The translations under genes were made by a program, and so were the position numbers. 51,979 nt of DNA from contig JAFDZO010000042.1 in NCBI GenBank assembly GCA_018266845.1, positions 1-51,979 on the forward strand, given 5' to 3'. Shown one piece after another: positions 33,656 through 41,896 of the stretch (position 1 is its first letter; each line of letters begins with the position of its first letter). A model generated the notes under the pieces. The model had not been told where the DNA came from. It made no database searches and saw nothing but the letters and a program-made list of their open reading frames with translations. The stretch comes from Bacteroidota bacterium (lineage in GTDB: Bacteria; Bacteroidota; Ignavibacteria; Tepidaquicellales; Tepidaquicellaceae).

Positions 33656-34873
33656 TTATTTTATCAAAATCATTTTTCTTATCTCCTTAAACTCTCCCGC
33701 ATTTAGCGTATAAAAATAAACTCCGCTGGGCAAGTTATATTCCCCCGAATTAAAATCCACTGCATAGCTGCCAGGCGATTGCTTTTCATTTACAAGCTGT
33801 GCCACTTCTTTTCCAAGCAAATCAAAAACTTTGAGTGTTACGTAATTCGTAATTTTTAACTCGTAATTTATCCGTGTTGACGGGTTAAACGGGTTCGGAT
33901 AGTTTTGCGAAAGAGAAAATTTATCAGGAGTAGATGAACTTGTCTGCTGAACGCCAATCGGCGAGAGCAGTTCTGAGTAACTTCTTCGCCATACAGAGCC
34001 GCCGAACGTTCCCGCAAAAACGTATCCGTTATAATAATGCACAGCCATAACCGAATACGCTGCTCCGCCGGGAGCAAAGCCTTGATTTCGTTCAAGCCAT
34101 GCCGCTCCGCCATCCGGGCTAATGAAAACTCCGAGATTCAAATCCCTGCCCGCTATCAAATATGACCCTTGACTGATTAATGAATTTATCTGGCTCATCG
34201 GAAGCGAGATTGTGCTCCAGTTTACTCCTGCATTTGAGGTGTACATTAATCCGTTGAGTGTTGTGCCGCAATAAACATTTGCGCCGGATTCCAGAAAGGT
34301 ATTCGGATTTGTAGAAAAAGTTATAGTCCAGTTTGCGCCGTTGTTTGTTGATCTCCACATTCCCGAAATAGAAGCGGCTGCTAAAATTGTAGAGCCGGAT
34401 GCAGCCAGCGATTTTATAGCATAAGTTGGAAGATAAGTATTCCAGCTTGCTCCTCCGTTAGATGAAACATTGTTACCCGCATACATATATCCTCCCGTGA
34501 TAAGAATGGCTGCGATGCCTTGCCCGGCGAGGTAAGACTGAGTCCAGTTCACGCCGCCGTTAACGGAAGTATAAATCCCGTTGCTTGTGCCCGCATAAAC
34601 AGTTGCGCCGGAAACGTAGAATGTATATATACTTTGATTATTTAATGAAGTCGGGAGCCAAGTTGTGCCGTTGTTTGTCGAGCGGTAAACTCCGCTGCCC
34701 TGCATTCCTGCAAGCATAGTTGAACCGGTTGAAGCAAGCGCCTGACAGGTTTCCGTGTTACTAATGCCGGATGACATTTGAACCCATTGAGAATTAGCAG
34801 AGCTGGCAGCCCAAACGCTGAAGAAAAAAAATAAACAAAAAAAAGAGAGATGAAACTTGTAAAGTTTTTTCAT
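33656..34873 (-). CDS. T9SS-exported short BNR-repeat protein
   Basis: 405 residues, the shortest of the group. Leader FHLSFFCLFFFFSVWAASSANS, then QWVQMSSGISN. Repeats are of the 'GVYRSTNNGTTW' and 'GIYTSVNGGVNW' type, with alternating 'LA.SG..ILAA' strands, enough for one propeller. Sorting domain at 319-405 in the second variant (STRINYELKITNYVTLK). First gene of a two-gene operon with 31537 (13-bp gap). Its upstream gap (34874-35067) carries a dispersed inverted repeat. Confidence 0.82.
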   Translation of the reverse strand: MKKLYKFHLSFFCLFFFFSVWAASSANSQWVQMSSGISNTETCQALASTGSTMLAGMQGSGVYRSTNNGTTWLPTSLNNQSIYTFYVSGATVYAGTSNGIYTSVNGGVNWTQSYLAGQGIAAILITGGYMYAGNNVSSNGGASWNTYLPTYAIKSLAASGSTILAAASISGMWRSTNNGANWTITFSTNPNTFLESGANVYCGTTLNGLMYTSNAGVNWSTISLPMSQINSLISQGSYLIAGRDLNLGVFISPDGGAAWLERNQGFAPGGAAYSVMAVHYYNGYVFAGTFGGSVWRRSYSELLSPIGVQQTSSSTPDKFSLSQNYPNPFNPSTRINYELKITNYVTLKVFDLLGKEVAQLVNEKQSPGSYAVDFNSGEYNLPSGVYFYTLNAGEFKEIRKMILIK

Positions 34874-35009
34874 GGGAATTGTGTTATTGTGAAAGAACCA
34901 AAAAAGACGGATTTATAAAATAAATTAAGCAAATATTTTCAACTTCACAATAGTTTTTTCAACATTTGATAAAATTTCTTTGGGCGATTTATAAAAATTA
35001 CCGCTCCAA

Positions 35010-35053
35010 ACCCTCCCGATAAATCGTGGCAGGCTCTCCTTAACAATGGAGGC
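35010..35053. repeat. Degenerate C/G-rich inverted repeat
   Basis: CCCTCCCGAT...ATCGTGGCAGG is followed by CTCTCCTT and AATGGAGGC. Short complementary arms (CTCC/GGAG) and wording resemble the repeats at 3888 and 49056, so it is probably a degenerate member of the same dispersed family. It lies in the gap before the 33656 operon. Confidence 0.4.
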
Positions 35054-35067
35054 AGCAATGATTTATT

Positions 35068-37248
35068 TTATTTTATCAAAACCATCTTTCTTGTCTCTTT
35101 AAAATCTCCTGCATTAAGAGTATAAAAATAAATTCCGCTCGGGAGATTGTATTCTGCTGATTTAAAATCCACTACATAGCTTCCTGCATTTTGCTTTTCA
35201 TTCACAAGTGATGCAACCTCTTTACCAAGCAAATCAAAAACTTTGAGCGTTACGAAATTCGTAATTTTTAACTCGTAATTAATCCGCGTTGACGGGTTGA
35301 ACGGATTGGGATAGTTTTGAGAAAGCAGAAACACGCTTGTTATTTCTGACGTAGTTTGAACAACAAACGTAGAGCCGCCGTCAGTGGTTCTGAAAATCTG
35401 TCCCGTCTCTCCGCCATAAATAAATCCCAACTGCTCACCATAAAATTTCATATCAGTGGCTGAGGCATTTTCCAGGTCAAAGCGTTTATCGCTCCAGGTA
35501 GCTCCGCCATCTGTAGTTTTTCCTATTATCATTAACGTTCTAAATGAGGTAAGAACAAAGCCCGTATTGGAATTTACAAACAGAACTTTCCTTACAAAGT
35601 TTTCAAATAAATAATTCGGAATGCGTCCTGTGCGTGTCCAGCTGGTTCCTTTGTCAGTGGTTTTATAAAGACTGTAATTTGCAATCCTTCCGAACCCTGT
35701 ATTTTCATTGATAAAATTAATGGGGAACATAAGCGAATCTAATGTAACAAGCTGAAATGTCTGACCAAAATTTGTAGTTCTGTAATATCCCACATACAAT
35801 GAATCATTTGTCTGGCTTCTGAGAGAATAAGAATAATTAAAATACCCTGTACCGTTTGCAAAAAGCTGTAGGTTATAAAAAGTTTTGTATTCCTCATATT
35901 CATAAAATGAACGGATGTAATTGGAAATTTTTGTTGATGTCCAGTTCGTTCCGCCGTTAGTCGTAAAGCATAAAGTATCCGTTGAATATTCTCCTGTATA
36001 ATATGACTTATACATAAAGCCGGTATTGTCATTTAAAAAATTTATGTTTCTCAGGAAGGAACCATCTGATGTTTTATAAACTGTATCCCAGGATGATGCT
36101 GCATTATTTGTTTTTAGAAGAACGTTGTAAAAAACTCCGTATCCCGTATTTTGATTAACAAAAGATATCGAAGTAAGATTGAAAGGCAACGATTTCTTTG
36201 TAAATGTTGTTCCGTTATTGGTAGAGGAAGAAATTGTTCGAATATCGCCTATCAGATATACTTTGGAATTTCCCGCAATTTCCAGGTCAGATACAGTGCG
36301 AATTGAGTCAGCAATTAAACTTGTAACTGAATTCAAATCAGGAGTAATTTTTAATATATCTCCATCTGTATTTGCAAACATTCCTTCTCCCAATGAATTA
36401 AAGCTAACATTTACATAGGGAGTAGTTGTAGGTGAATTTTTTAGCTGCCAGTTTGCGCCGCCGTTAGTTGAAACTAAAAAACTTAAAGAGCCTGCCTTTA
36501 TTATAATTTTATTATTGTTAATAACGTACACATTTTGAAGTGAATAATCGTGATGGTAAACTGTGCTCCAGTTCAATCCTGCGTTTGTTGATTTCCATAT
36601 GGCATTTCCAATGGTGGCTATTAAGTTTCCGTCAGGCGCTGCGGAGCAAAAGTCCACGCTGCCTGTTAAAACCTCACTCCAGTTTGCGCCGCCGTTTGTT
36701 GTTCTTACAGTTTTATAGGTTGTTTTATGAACACCTAATCCAGTAGTTTCATTGAGAAAGAATACAGGTAAAATATTGCAGGTATCCAGAACCGTAATCC
36801 AGTTCGTTCCGCCGTTTATTGTCTTAAGTAATTTTTTTGTGTAGATGTCTGTTACAAAGCCGGTAGTTTCATTTATAAAAAGCATAGTTTCTGGCGTGCC
36901 GGTATAAATCTGCGTGAATTTATCACCTCCATCTTCAGTTTTTACTATTCCGCTGTATGAAGCAATCAGATACCCGACATTGCTGCTTTTGAAATCAAAT
37001 TTTATAACCCCAAAAGAAGCAGAAGGAAAGTTATCTGCTTTTTTTCTTATCCACGTTACTCCGTTATTTGTGGTTTTCAGAAGCATGTTAAAGCCTCCTG
37101 CAAGATATGCAGTTTCGTTAGAAGTATATTGGCACGAAGAAAATCTTAAAGGGGAATAAGTCGCAATTTGCATCCATCCGCTTTGCGCAAGCAGATTCCC
37201 TGCAAATAAAAGAATTACGAATAATAAAATTATTTTTTGCTTTCTCAT
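35068..37248 (-). CDS. T9SS-exported YCF48/BNR beta-propeller protein
   Basis: 726 residues. Signal peptide IILLFVILLFAGNLLA, then QSGWMQIATYSPLRF. The repeats (for example ETAYLAGGFNMLLKTTNNGVTW) cover about residues 40-630. They are more diverged than in the neighbours and carry long inserts such as the Tyr-rich NYIRSFYEYEEYKTFYNLQL. Sorting domain at 640-726, variant STRINYELKITNFVTLK. It follows the 37260 gene by 11 bp; the spacer (AATTTACAGCT before the ATG) is identical to the one before the 25950 start. Confidence 0.85.
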   Translation of the reverse strand: MRKQKIILLFVILLFAGNLLAQSGWMQIATYSPLRFSSCQYTSNETAYLAGGFNMLLKTTNNGVTWIRKKADNFPSASFGVIKFDFKSSNVGYLIASYSGIVKTEDGGDKFTQIYTGTPETMLFINETTGFVTDIYTKKLLKTINGGTNWITVLDTCNILPVFFLNETTGLGVHKTTYKTVRTTNGGANWSEVLTGSVDFCSAAPDGNLIATIGNAIWKSTNAGLNWSTVYHHDYSLQNVYVINNNKIIIKAGSLSFLVSTNGGANWQLKNSPTTTPYVNVSFNSLGEGMFANTDGDILKITPDLNSVTSLIADSIRTVSDLEIAGNSKVYLIGDIRTISSSTNNGTTFTKKSLPFNLTSISFVNQNTGYGVFYNVLLKTNNAASSWDTVYKTSDGSFLRNINFLNDNTGFMYKSYYTGEYSTDTLCFTTNGGTNWTSTKISNYIRSFYEYEEYKTFYNLQLFANGTGYFNYSYSLRSQTNDSLYVGYYRTTNFGQTFQLVTLDSLMFPINFINENTGFGRIANYSLYKTTDKGTSWTRTGRIPNYLFENFVRKVLFVNSNTGFVLTSFRTLMIIGKTTDGGATWSDKRFDLENASATDMKFYGEQLGFIYGGETGQIFRTTDGGSTFVVQTTSEITSVFLLSQNYPNPFNPSTRINYELKITNFVTLKVFDLLGKEVASLVNEKQNAGSYVVDFKSAEYNLPSGIYFYTLNAGDFKETRKMVLIK

Positions 37249-37259
37249 AGCTGTAAATT

Positions 37260-39374
37260 TTATTTTATCAAAATCATTTTTCTTGTTTCCTTAAACTCTC
37301 CCGCCGCCAGAGTGTAAAAATAAATTCCGCTCGGCAGATTATATTCAGTAGAATTAAAATCAACTGCGTAACTGCCTGCGTTTTGCTTTTCATTCACAAG
37401 TGATGCAACCTCTTTACCAAGCAAATCAAAAACTTTGAGCGTTACGTAATTCGTATTTTTTAATTCGTAATTTATCCGTGTTGACGGGTTAAAAGGGTTG
37501 GGGTAGTTTTGAGATAACTTAAAATTTTCTGGAACAATGGAAGAAGTTTGAGAAATAAAAACTGCACCTCCGGTAGTTGTTCTGAAAGTGTTTCCTCTTG
37601 AACCAACTGCCCAACCGGTCAGCTCATTCAAAAACTGTAAATTATAAATTCCCGCGACGGAAGGTATTGTCTCGGCTGCCCAGTTTACTCCGCCGTTTGT
37701 CGTTTTATAAATCTTACCCGATGTAAAACTGACACCAATGCAATACCCTGTAAGCAAATTTACAAATTTAATCCCATAAAAACTTTCTCCTGAGTTTGAA
37801 GTAACATTGTAAGTTGCCCAGCTTATTCCTCCATCCGTCGTTTTATTTACGTTAGGAAAATTAGGCACCCACCCGGTATTTTCATTAATAAAATTCACAT
37901 CCCTGTTTTGTCCCGGCAAAATAGTCTGAGTCCAGTTCGTTCCGCCGTTAGTTGTTCTGTATATATAGTTTATCCCCGAAGCCCAGCCCGTAAGATTGTT
38001 AACAAAACAAAATCTGCTAAGCTCGGCGGGTGAGGTTACTACCACCTGCCAGCTTGTACCGCCATCTGTTGTCCTTAAAAGCCTGCCGTCAAGAGCCGAT
38101 ATAAAACAAATCTGGTCAGTAAGGCAATAAATAGAATTGTACGTAGAGCTTCCTGCGCCGGCAAGCGATACCCAGCTGCTGCCTCCATCTGTAGATTTCT
38201 TCACTCCGCCTGTTGATGTAAACCAGCCTGTACTTGGATTGTAAAAATTGACTGAAGTAATAAATGAAGTGGTTCCTGATGCAAGCGGCAGCCAGCTGAT
38301 ACCTCCGTCAGTAGATTTTATAAGCGTGCCATTTCCACCGGAAGACCAGCCCGTAAACTGGTTAATAAACTTTACAGAATTCAAATCATTGTTTACACTC
38401 TGAATCTGAGAGTAAATCCACCCTGAATTAACCTCTCCTGCATTAGTGGTTTTAAAAGCAACTCCTCCGTCCCCAACAGCATACCCAGTACCTTGATTTA
38501 TCATCTGCAAAGCATAAAGACCGTTTGAAGTTGTAAAATTTTGCATGCTCCAGTTTACCCCGCCGTTAGTTGTCTTAAATATTCTGCCGTCATAATAATT
38601 GTTTGCGCTGCCCGCAATGTAGCCGGTAAGCTCATTAGTAAATACAACTTCATAAAAAACGTTTCCGTAATTTGAAACTAAATACGTCTGCCAGGTTGCT
38701 CCTCCGTTGGTAGTTTTTTGTACGTTTGGATAAGAACATACCCATCCGGTCAGTTCATTTACAAAATGAACACCTTTATTAGAACCCGTCATTGCGCTTT
38801 GCTGCCATGTTGTGCCGCCGTCAGTTGTTTTAAAAAAAGCATTAGTTGCAGTAACCCAGCCGGTAAGATTGTTTATGAAAAAAATTCTGTTGTAGTCAGC
38901 AGTTGAAGAATGAACGACTGTCCAGCTTGCCCCGCCGTTAGTCGTTCTGTATAGGTTTCCATTTTTGCCGGAAGCAAAACAAATCTGATCTGAAAGCGCA
39001 AGGCATCTATCTAACAAGCCCGTGCCCGGAACTAATTGATTTATCCAGCTCGCCCCGCCGTTAGTTGTTTTTTTAAAATTGTTAACATCAGCAGCTATCC
39101 AGCCCGTCATATCATTGACAAACTGAACAGAGTTCATATACGCAGATGAACCCGTATTAATTAAACTCCAGTTCATTCCTCCATTGGTTGTTTTTATCAC
39201 GGTGCCAAGCTCACCGCACGCCCATCCGGACATTTCGTTTAAAAATTTCACCTCATTCAAATCGTAATTAGTTGCGTTTTGCGGAAGGCTAAGCCATCCC
39301 TGCTGCGAAAAAGAATCAGTGAACAGAAAAAAAACTAAGGTTAAAACAAGAGAAATAAAATTTCTAGTATTCAT
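37260..39374 (-). CDS. T9SS-exported protein with duplicated YCF48 propeller
   Basis: 704 residues. Leader FISLVLTLVFFLFTDSFS, then QQGWLSLPQNATNYDLNEV. Residues about 38-315 and about 330-605 are two copies of the same propeller: both contain in order 'DLN.VKF.N..(S/T)GW', a 'DQICF(A/I)S....G.L.RTT(N/D)GG.SWQ/T' blade, 'NNLTGW', 'ENTGW or ELTGW..S/P.PNV.KTT(N/D)GG' and 'GIYNLQF or GLYALQM'. Sorting domain at 618-704. First gene of an operon with the 35068 gene. Its promoter must lie in 39375-39890, but no clear consensus is seen. Confidence 0.85.
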   Translation of the reverse strand: MNTRNFISLVLTLVFFLFTDSFSQQGWLSLPQNATNYDLNEVKFLNEMSGWACGELGTVIKTTNGGMNWSLINTGSSAYMNSVQFVNDMTGWIAADVNNFKKTTNGGASWINQLVPGTGLLDRCLALSDQICFASGKNGNLYRTTNGGASWTVVHSSTADYNRIFFINNLTGWVTATNAFFKTTDGGTTWQQSAMTGSNKGVHFVNELTGWVCSYPNVQKTTNGGATWQTYLVSNYGNVFYEVVFTNELTGYIAGSANNYYDGRIFKTTNGGVNWSMQNFTTSNGLYALQMINQGTGYAVGDGGVAFKTTNAGEVNSGWIYSQIQSVNNDLNSVKFINQFTGWSSGGNGTLIKSTDGGISWLPLASGTTSFITSVNFYNPSTGWFTSTGGVKKSTDGGSSWVSLAGAGSSTYNSIYCLTDQICFISALDGRLLRTTDGGTSWQVVVTSPAELSRFCFVNNLTGWASGINYIYRTTNGGTNWTQTILPGQNRDVNFINENTGWVPNFPNVNKTTDGGISWATYNVTSNSGESFYGIKFVNLLTGYCIGVSFTSGKIYKTTNGGVNWAAETIPSVAGIYNLQFLNELTGWAVGSRGNTFRTTTGGAVFISQTSSIVPENFKLSQNYPNPFNPSTRINYELKNTNYVTLKVFDLLGKEVASLVNEKQNAGSYAVDFNSTEYNLPSGIYFYTLAAGEFKETRKMILIK

Positions 39375-39890
39375 AGGTAAGTATTTTTAATAAATAAAAT
39401 ATTTACAGCGGAAATTTTTGCAATGTAATAATTTAAATCTACTAAAATTAATTTTCCAGTACGAATTATTTATTTAATTTTTCGGAATTAGACTTGAAGT
39501 AAAAATAAAATGATTTAACACATAAAAAAATCAGATTTAATTTTACTCAATTAAGAAAATCGCAATACGTTAATTTTCTTATGGAGCTGTTTTTGGGACA
39601 AAACAAAGGGGTAATCACTAATACCCAATGAAGAAATCAGTGATTTAAAAATCTGCCGATTAATAGATTTTTCTATAGCTATAAACAGGCTATTGGGAGA
39701 GCAGGGTGAATAATTTTCTCCATACATAAAATTGTTTTGTTTTTTTCAATATTAAATTTTAAATTAAAAAAGGTAGAAAAAAAGAAAAACCTTTAAAACA
39801 AGCATAATTTTCAAACCGGTAAAGCGATAACACAAAACTTCTCTATAGGCAAGTGTATGTTAATCTAAAAATAGTTTTTTTTGTGTAGTA
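39375..39890. other. Divergent intergenic region
   Basis: 516 bp between the minus-strand exported-protein operon and the plus-strand HTH gene. No gene is seen. It holds a palindrome at 39552-39581 (TAAGAAAAT ... ATTTTCTTA) and a minus-strand TACATTG near 39420 that could be part of a promoter. Otherwise AT-rich with no recognised element. Confidence 0.5.
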
Positions 39891-40136
39891 ATGAACTCAA
39901 AGAAAACGACAACAATAGAACAGTTCGTTATAAATACAGCTAGAGAGAAAAGAATGCAGCGTAACATTTCACAAAGTGAATTGGCACACATGCTGGACGT
40001 TTCACCGGGATTTATAGGAAAGGTCGAAAGCTCAAAGCACACGAGCAAGTACAACCTCAATCACGTAAATAAATTAGCGGAAATTTTTAACTGCTCGCCG
40101 AGGGCTTTTCTGCCGGAGCATCCGTTTTCCGCATAG
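39891..40136 (+). CDS. Small XRE-family DNA-binding protein
   Basis: 81 residues, almost wholly one helix-turn-helix domain: AREKRMQRNISQSELAHMLD, then VSPGFIGKVESSK, then NLNHVNKLAEIFNCSPRAF. It matches Cro/CI-type XRE domains. Such small proteins act as repressors or as antitoxins. The gene at 40232 follows after about 95 bp on the same strand, so a two-gene unit is possible. Ends EHPFSA. No start doubt. Confidence 0.82.
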   Translation: MNSKKTTTIEQFVINTAREKRMQRNISQSELAHMLDVSPGFIGKVESSKHTSKYNLNHVNKLAEIFNCSPRAFLPEHPFSA

Positions 40137-40231
40137 CTGTTAGTCCATTCTCATTTCAAACGGATTTAGGGGGAGTAAATCCGAAATACAGAATAAAATT
40201 TTAGTTCATCTTTCGATAGGCACAGTCGGAA

Positions 40232-40678
40232 ATGAAACGGGTATTCTATGCCCGAAAATTAACGAACTTAACGCTTATACTAATGCATGAACTGAAAATT
40301 ATTTCAGCTTATCAACGCGGCAATCTTGCCGCTGAGTACCTGCTTATCGAAGTCCTGAGCGATACCAATCTGCATAACTATATTCTATTTGATTCTGCTT
40401 ATAGCGAATTTAATCCGTTCCATAGCGATTCTCAAAAATTCTTTTGGTTTCCATATTGCGAAGTGAGGGAGGGTGATTATGTCTATCTCTTTTCTACCAT
40501 TGGCGAGAACAAAAAATCTTATGATAACGCCTTAGATTATTCCGAGCACCGCTTTTTCTGGGGGCGGAATCAGGCGGCGTGGACGAAGGGCGCGGAGACG
40601 GCTTACCTCTTCAGGGTAAACCTCCCACCGCAGATTTGTAATGTGGAGCGGGAAAGCTCTGAGCTTGATATAAGGTAA
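40232..40678 (+). CDS. Hypothetical protein downstream of XRE gene
   Basis: 148 residues, or 131 if started at the second ATG (40283, MHELKII), which fits the compact domain better. The domain reads ISAYQRGNLAAEYLLIEVLS, NYILFDSAYS, FFWFPYCEVREGDYVYLFS, HRFFWGRNQAAWTKGAETAY: all-beta, with W/F-rich strands and an end 'W.kGaEtAyLF' that recalls lamin-tail-like beta-sandwiches. No named family is claimed. It has no leader, so it is cytoplasmic. The XRE neighbour suggests autoregulation or a toxin-antitoxin-like role, which is inference. A strong hairpin follows. Confidence 0.6.
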   Translation: MKRVFYARKLTNLTLILMHELKIISAYQRGNLAAEYLLIEVLSDTNLHNYILFDSAYSEFNPFHSDSQKFFWFPYCEVREGDYVYLFSTIGENKKSYDNALDYSEHRFFWGRNQAAWTKGAETAYLFRVNLPPQICNVERESSELDIR

Positions 40679-40692
40679 GCAAAAATAGTTTT

Positions 40693-40746
40693 TAGCTCGT
40701 TAGCCGGCGGTGGTTTGCCAGGGGAAAAATCCGCCGCCGGGAGCTA
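40693..40746 (+). other. Strong GC-rich hairpin after 40678
   Basis: TAGCTC ... CCGGCGGTGG pairs with CCGCCGCCGG GAGCTA (one G-U wobble). It lies 14 bases after the stop of the unknown protein in otherwise AT-rich DNA. ATTTTATT follows, so it could serve as a terminator or 3' stabiliser. Confidence 0.6.
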
Positions 40747-40799
40747 TTTTATTCCCCATGAGTGTCTCCTATAGCTGCTAATGAGTACAGGAGCCCCCT

Positions 40800-40836
40800 C
40801 CCCTTGCCCGATCTGCACCGGGTAAGGGGTTTTTTT
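40800..40836 (+). terminator. Rho-independent terminator
   Basis: CCCCTTGCCCG pairs with CGGGTAAGGGG (one mismatch, G-T) around ATCTGCAC, followed directly by seven T. A textbook intrinsic terminator, about 120 bp after the unknown protein gene and following the hairpin at 40693. Confidence 0.85.
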
Positions 40837-40985
40837 ATATAGAAACTAAATAGCTGATTATTAGAACCAAAAATTTACGCTTAATAAGGGGTTTTGAGGA
40901 TAAATTATTGTTTTTATAATCTTTTTGTGTTGAGTAATGAGTGGCGGGTATTGGGATTTTAAATTATGAATTACTGCGATAGCAG

Positions 40986-41174
40986 TCCCGATTTTGCGGG
41001 AGGGATTTTTTTTTCCGTTCCCACGCTCCCGATTTCATCGGGATCCCGCTAAAGCTGGACAAGTAAATTCCGCGTAGGAACGAGAGGGAAAACGAGGGCG
41101 AAGGTTTTAACCAACTGGTAACTACGCTCCTGCGTAGTTACCTTTTTCCGTTCCCACGCAGGAGCGTAGGAACG
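40986..41174. repeat. Cluster of nested dispersed palindromes
   Basis: Four hairpins in a row. (1) TCCCG/CGGGA at 40986-41001 followed by a nine-T run. (2) An outer CGTTCCCACGC (41016-41026) with GCGTAGGAACG (41072-41082), enclosing CCCGAT/ATCGGG at 41028-41042. (3) GGTAACTACGC/GCGTAGTTACC at 41117-41142 followed by TTTTT. (4) CGTTCCcACGC/GCGTaGGAACG at 41149-41174. The words CGTTCC, CCCGAT and GGAACG recur at 48979-49025, marking a dispersed family. No gene is found in 40837-41278. Confidence 0.7.
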
Positions 41175-41278
41175 AGGAAAGAGGAAAGCCGCGGGATTTA
41201 ACTGGGCGTTAGCTATATATACAATTCTAAGATAAAATATTGTAAAGATTTTTTATTAAAAATTCTCTAAATTAATTT

Positions 41279-41533
41279 ATGAGAAAAAAGAGACTTTCAA
41301 CAATCAAAAAAGAAATTGCATTAGCAAATCCCAAAAAAATCGGATGGTATGCTGCTATAGATAAAAATACCGGAAATTTCAGATTAGGAAGAACATTGGT
41401 TAATTCTTATAAAAATGCAAAAGCAGCCATAAGGGTTGAAAGATTCAGCTTTTACAAAATTGGTGTTGACCCTATTAGTCTAACTTCAGTAACTAAAACT
41501 CATAACAATGGGGTCTCAATATCTAAGAGGTAA
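41279..41533 (+). CDS. Small partner of the aspartic protease gene
   Basis: 84 residues, basic N-terminus (MRKKRLSTIKKE), then WYAAIDKNTGNFRLGRTLVN and a middle KNAKAAIRVERFSFYKIGVD. The pattern WxAxDxxxGxxxxxGxxLxxxYxxA...FYxIG resembles short proteins (DUF5678-like) often encoded directly before retropepsin-like proteases, but this is a weak match. Its last 26 bases overlap the protease gene in another frame, so translation of the pair is likely coupled. No leader. Confidence 0.6.
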   Translation: MRKKRLSTIKKEIALANPKKIGWYAAIDKNTGNFRLGRTLVNSYKNAKAAIRVERFSFYKIGVDPISLTSVTKTHNNGVSISKR

Positions 41534-41894
41534 CTTAGAAGTTTTAAAACCTCATTTATCTGCAAAATGTGTAAGTGGTAAGTTAATTTTGGGTAAAGGG
41601 CATGAAAATATAAAAATCGATACTGCTTTTGATTATTGTATTTCGGCACCGATAAGTATATTAAACCAGTTAAATTTAGTACAACAGGATGACCGTTTGG
41701 TTGATGTCGGTGATTTTGAGGGTAAGACAAGAAAGAAAAAAGTTTATATTGGTCAAGTTAAAATTAGAAAAAAAGTTATTGATACATATTTTATAGAAGG
41801 TAATTTTTTGTTAGGGATGGAATTTGCATATGATGTTTTTAAAACCTTCAAGCTCGACTTTGTAAACGAAAAATTCTCTTTAAAACTCAGATAA
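41508..41894 (+). CDS. Retropepsin-like (clan AA) aspartic protease, degenerate active site
   Basis: 128 residues. The strand-turn 'IKIDTAFDYCISAPISIL' at about 35-52 corresponds to the catalytic 'DTGFDGYLxLP' of small bacterial clan AA aspartic proteases, and 'FLLGMEFAYDVFKTFKLDF' at 100-118 to the conserved 'LLGMdxL....hid' end. The catalytic Asp38 is present but the DTG triplet reads DTA. Such enzymes work as homodimers on peptide substrates; with DTA activity could be reduced. The gene overlaps the small partner gene by 26 bp and ends 3 bp before the end of the convergent restriction-modification gene. Confidence 0.72.
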   Translation: MGSQYLRGNLEVLKPHLSAKCVSGKLILGKGHENIKIDTAFDYCISAPISILNQLNLVQQDDRLVDVGDFEGKTRKKKVYIGQVKIRKKVIDTYFIEGNFLLGMEFAYDVFKTFKLDFVNEKFSLKLR

Positions 41895-41896
41895 CA

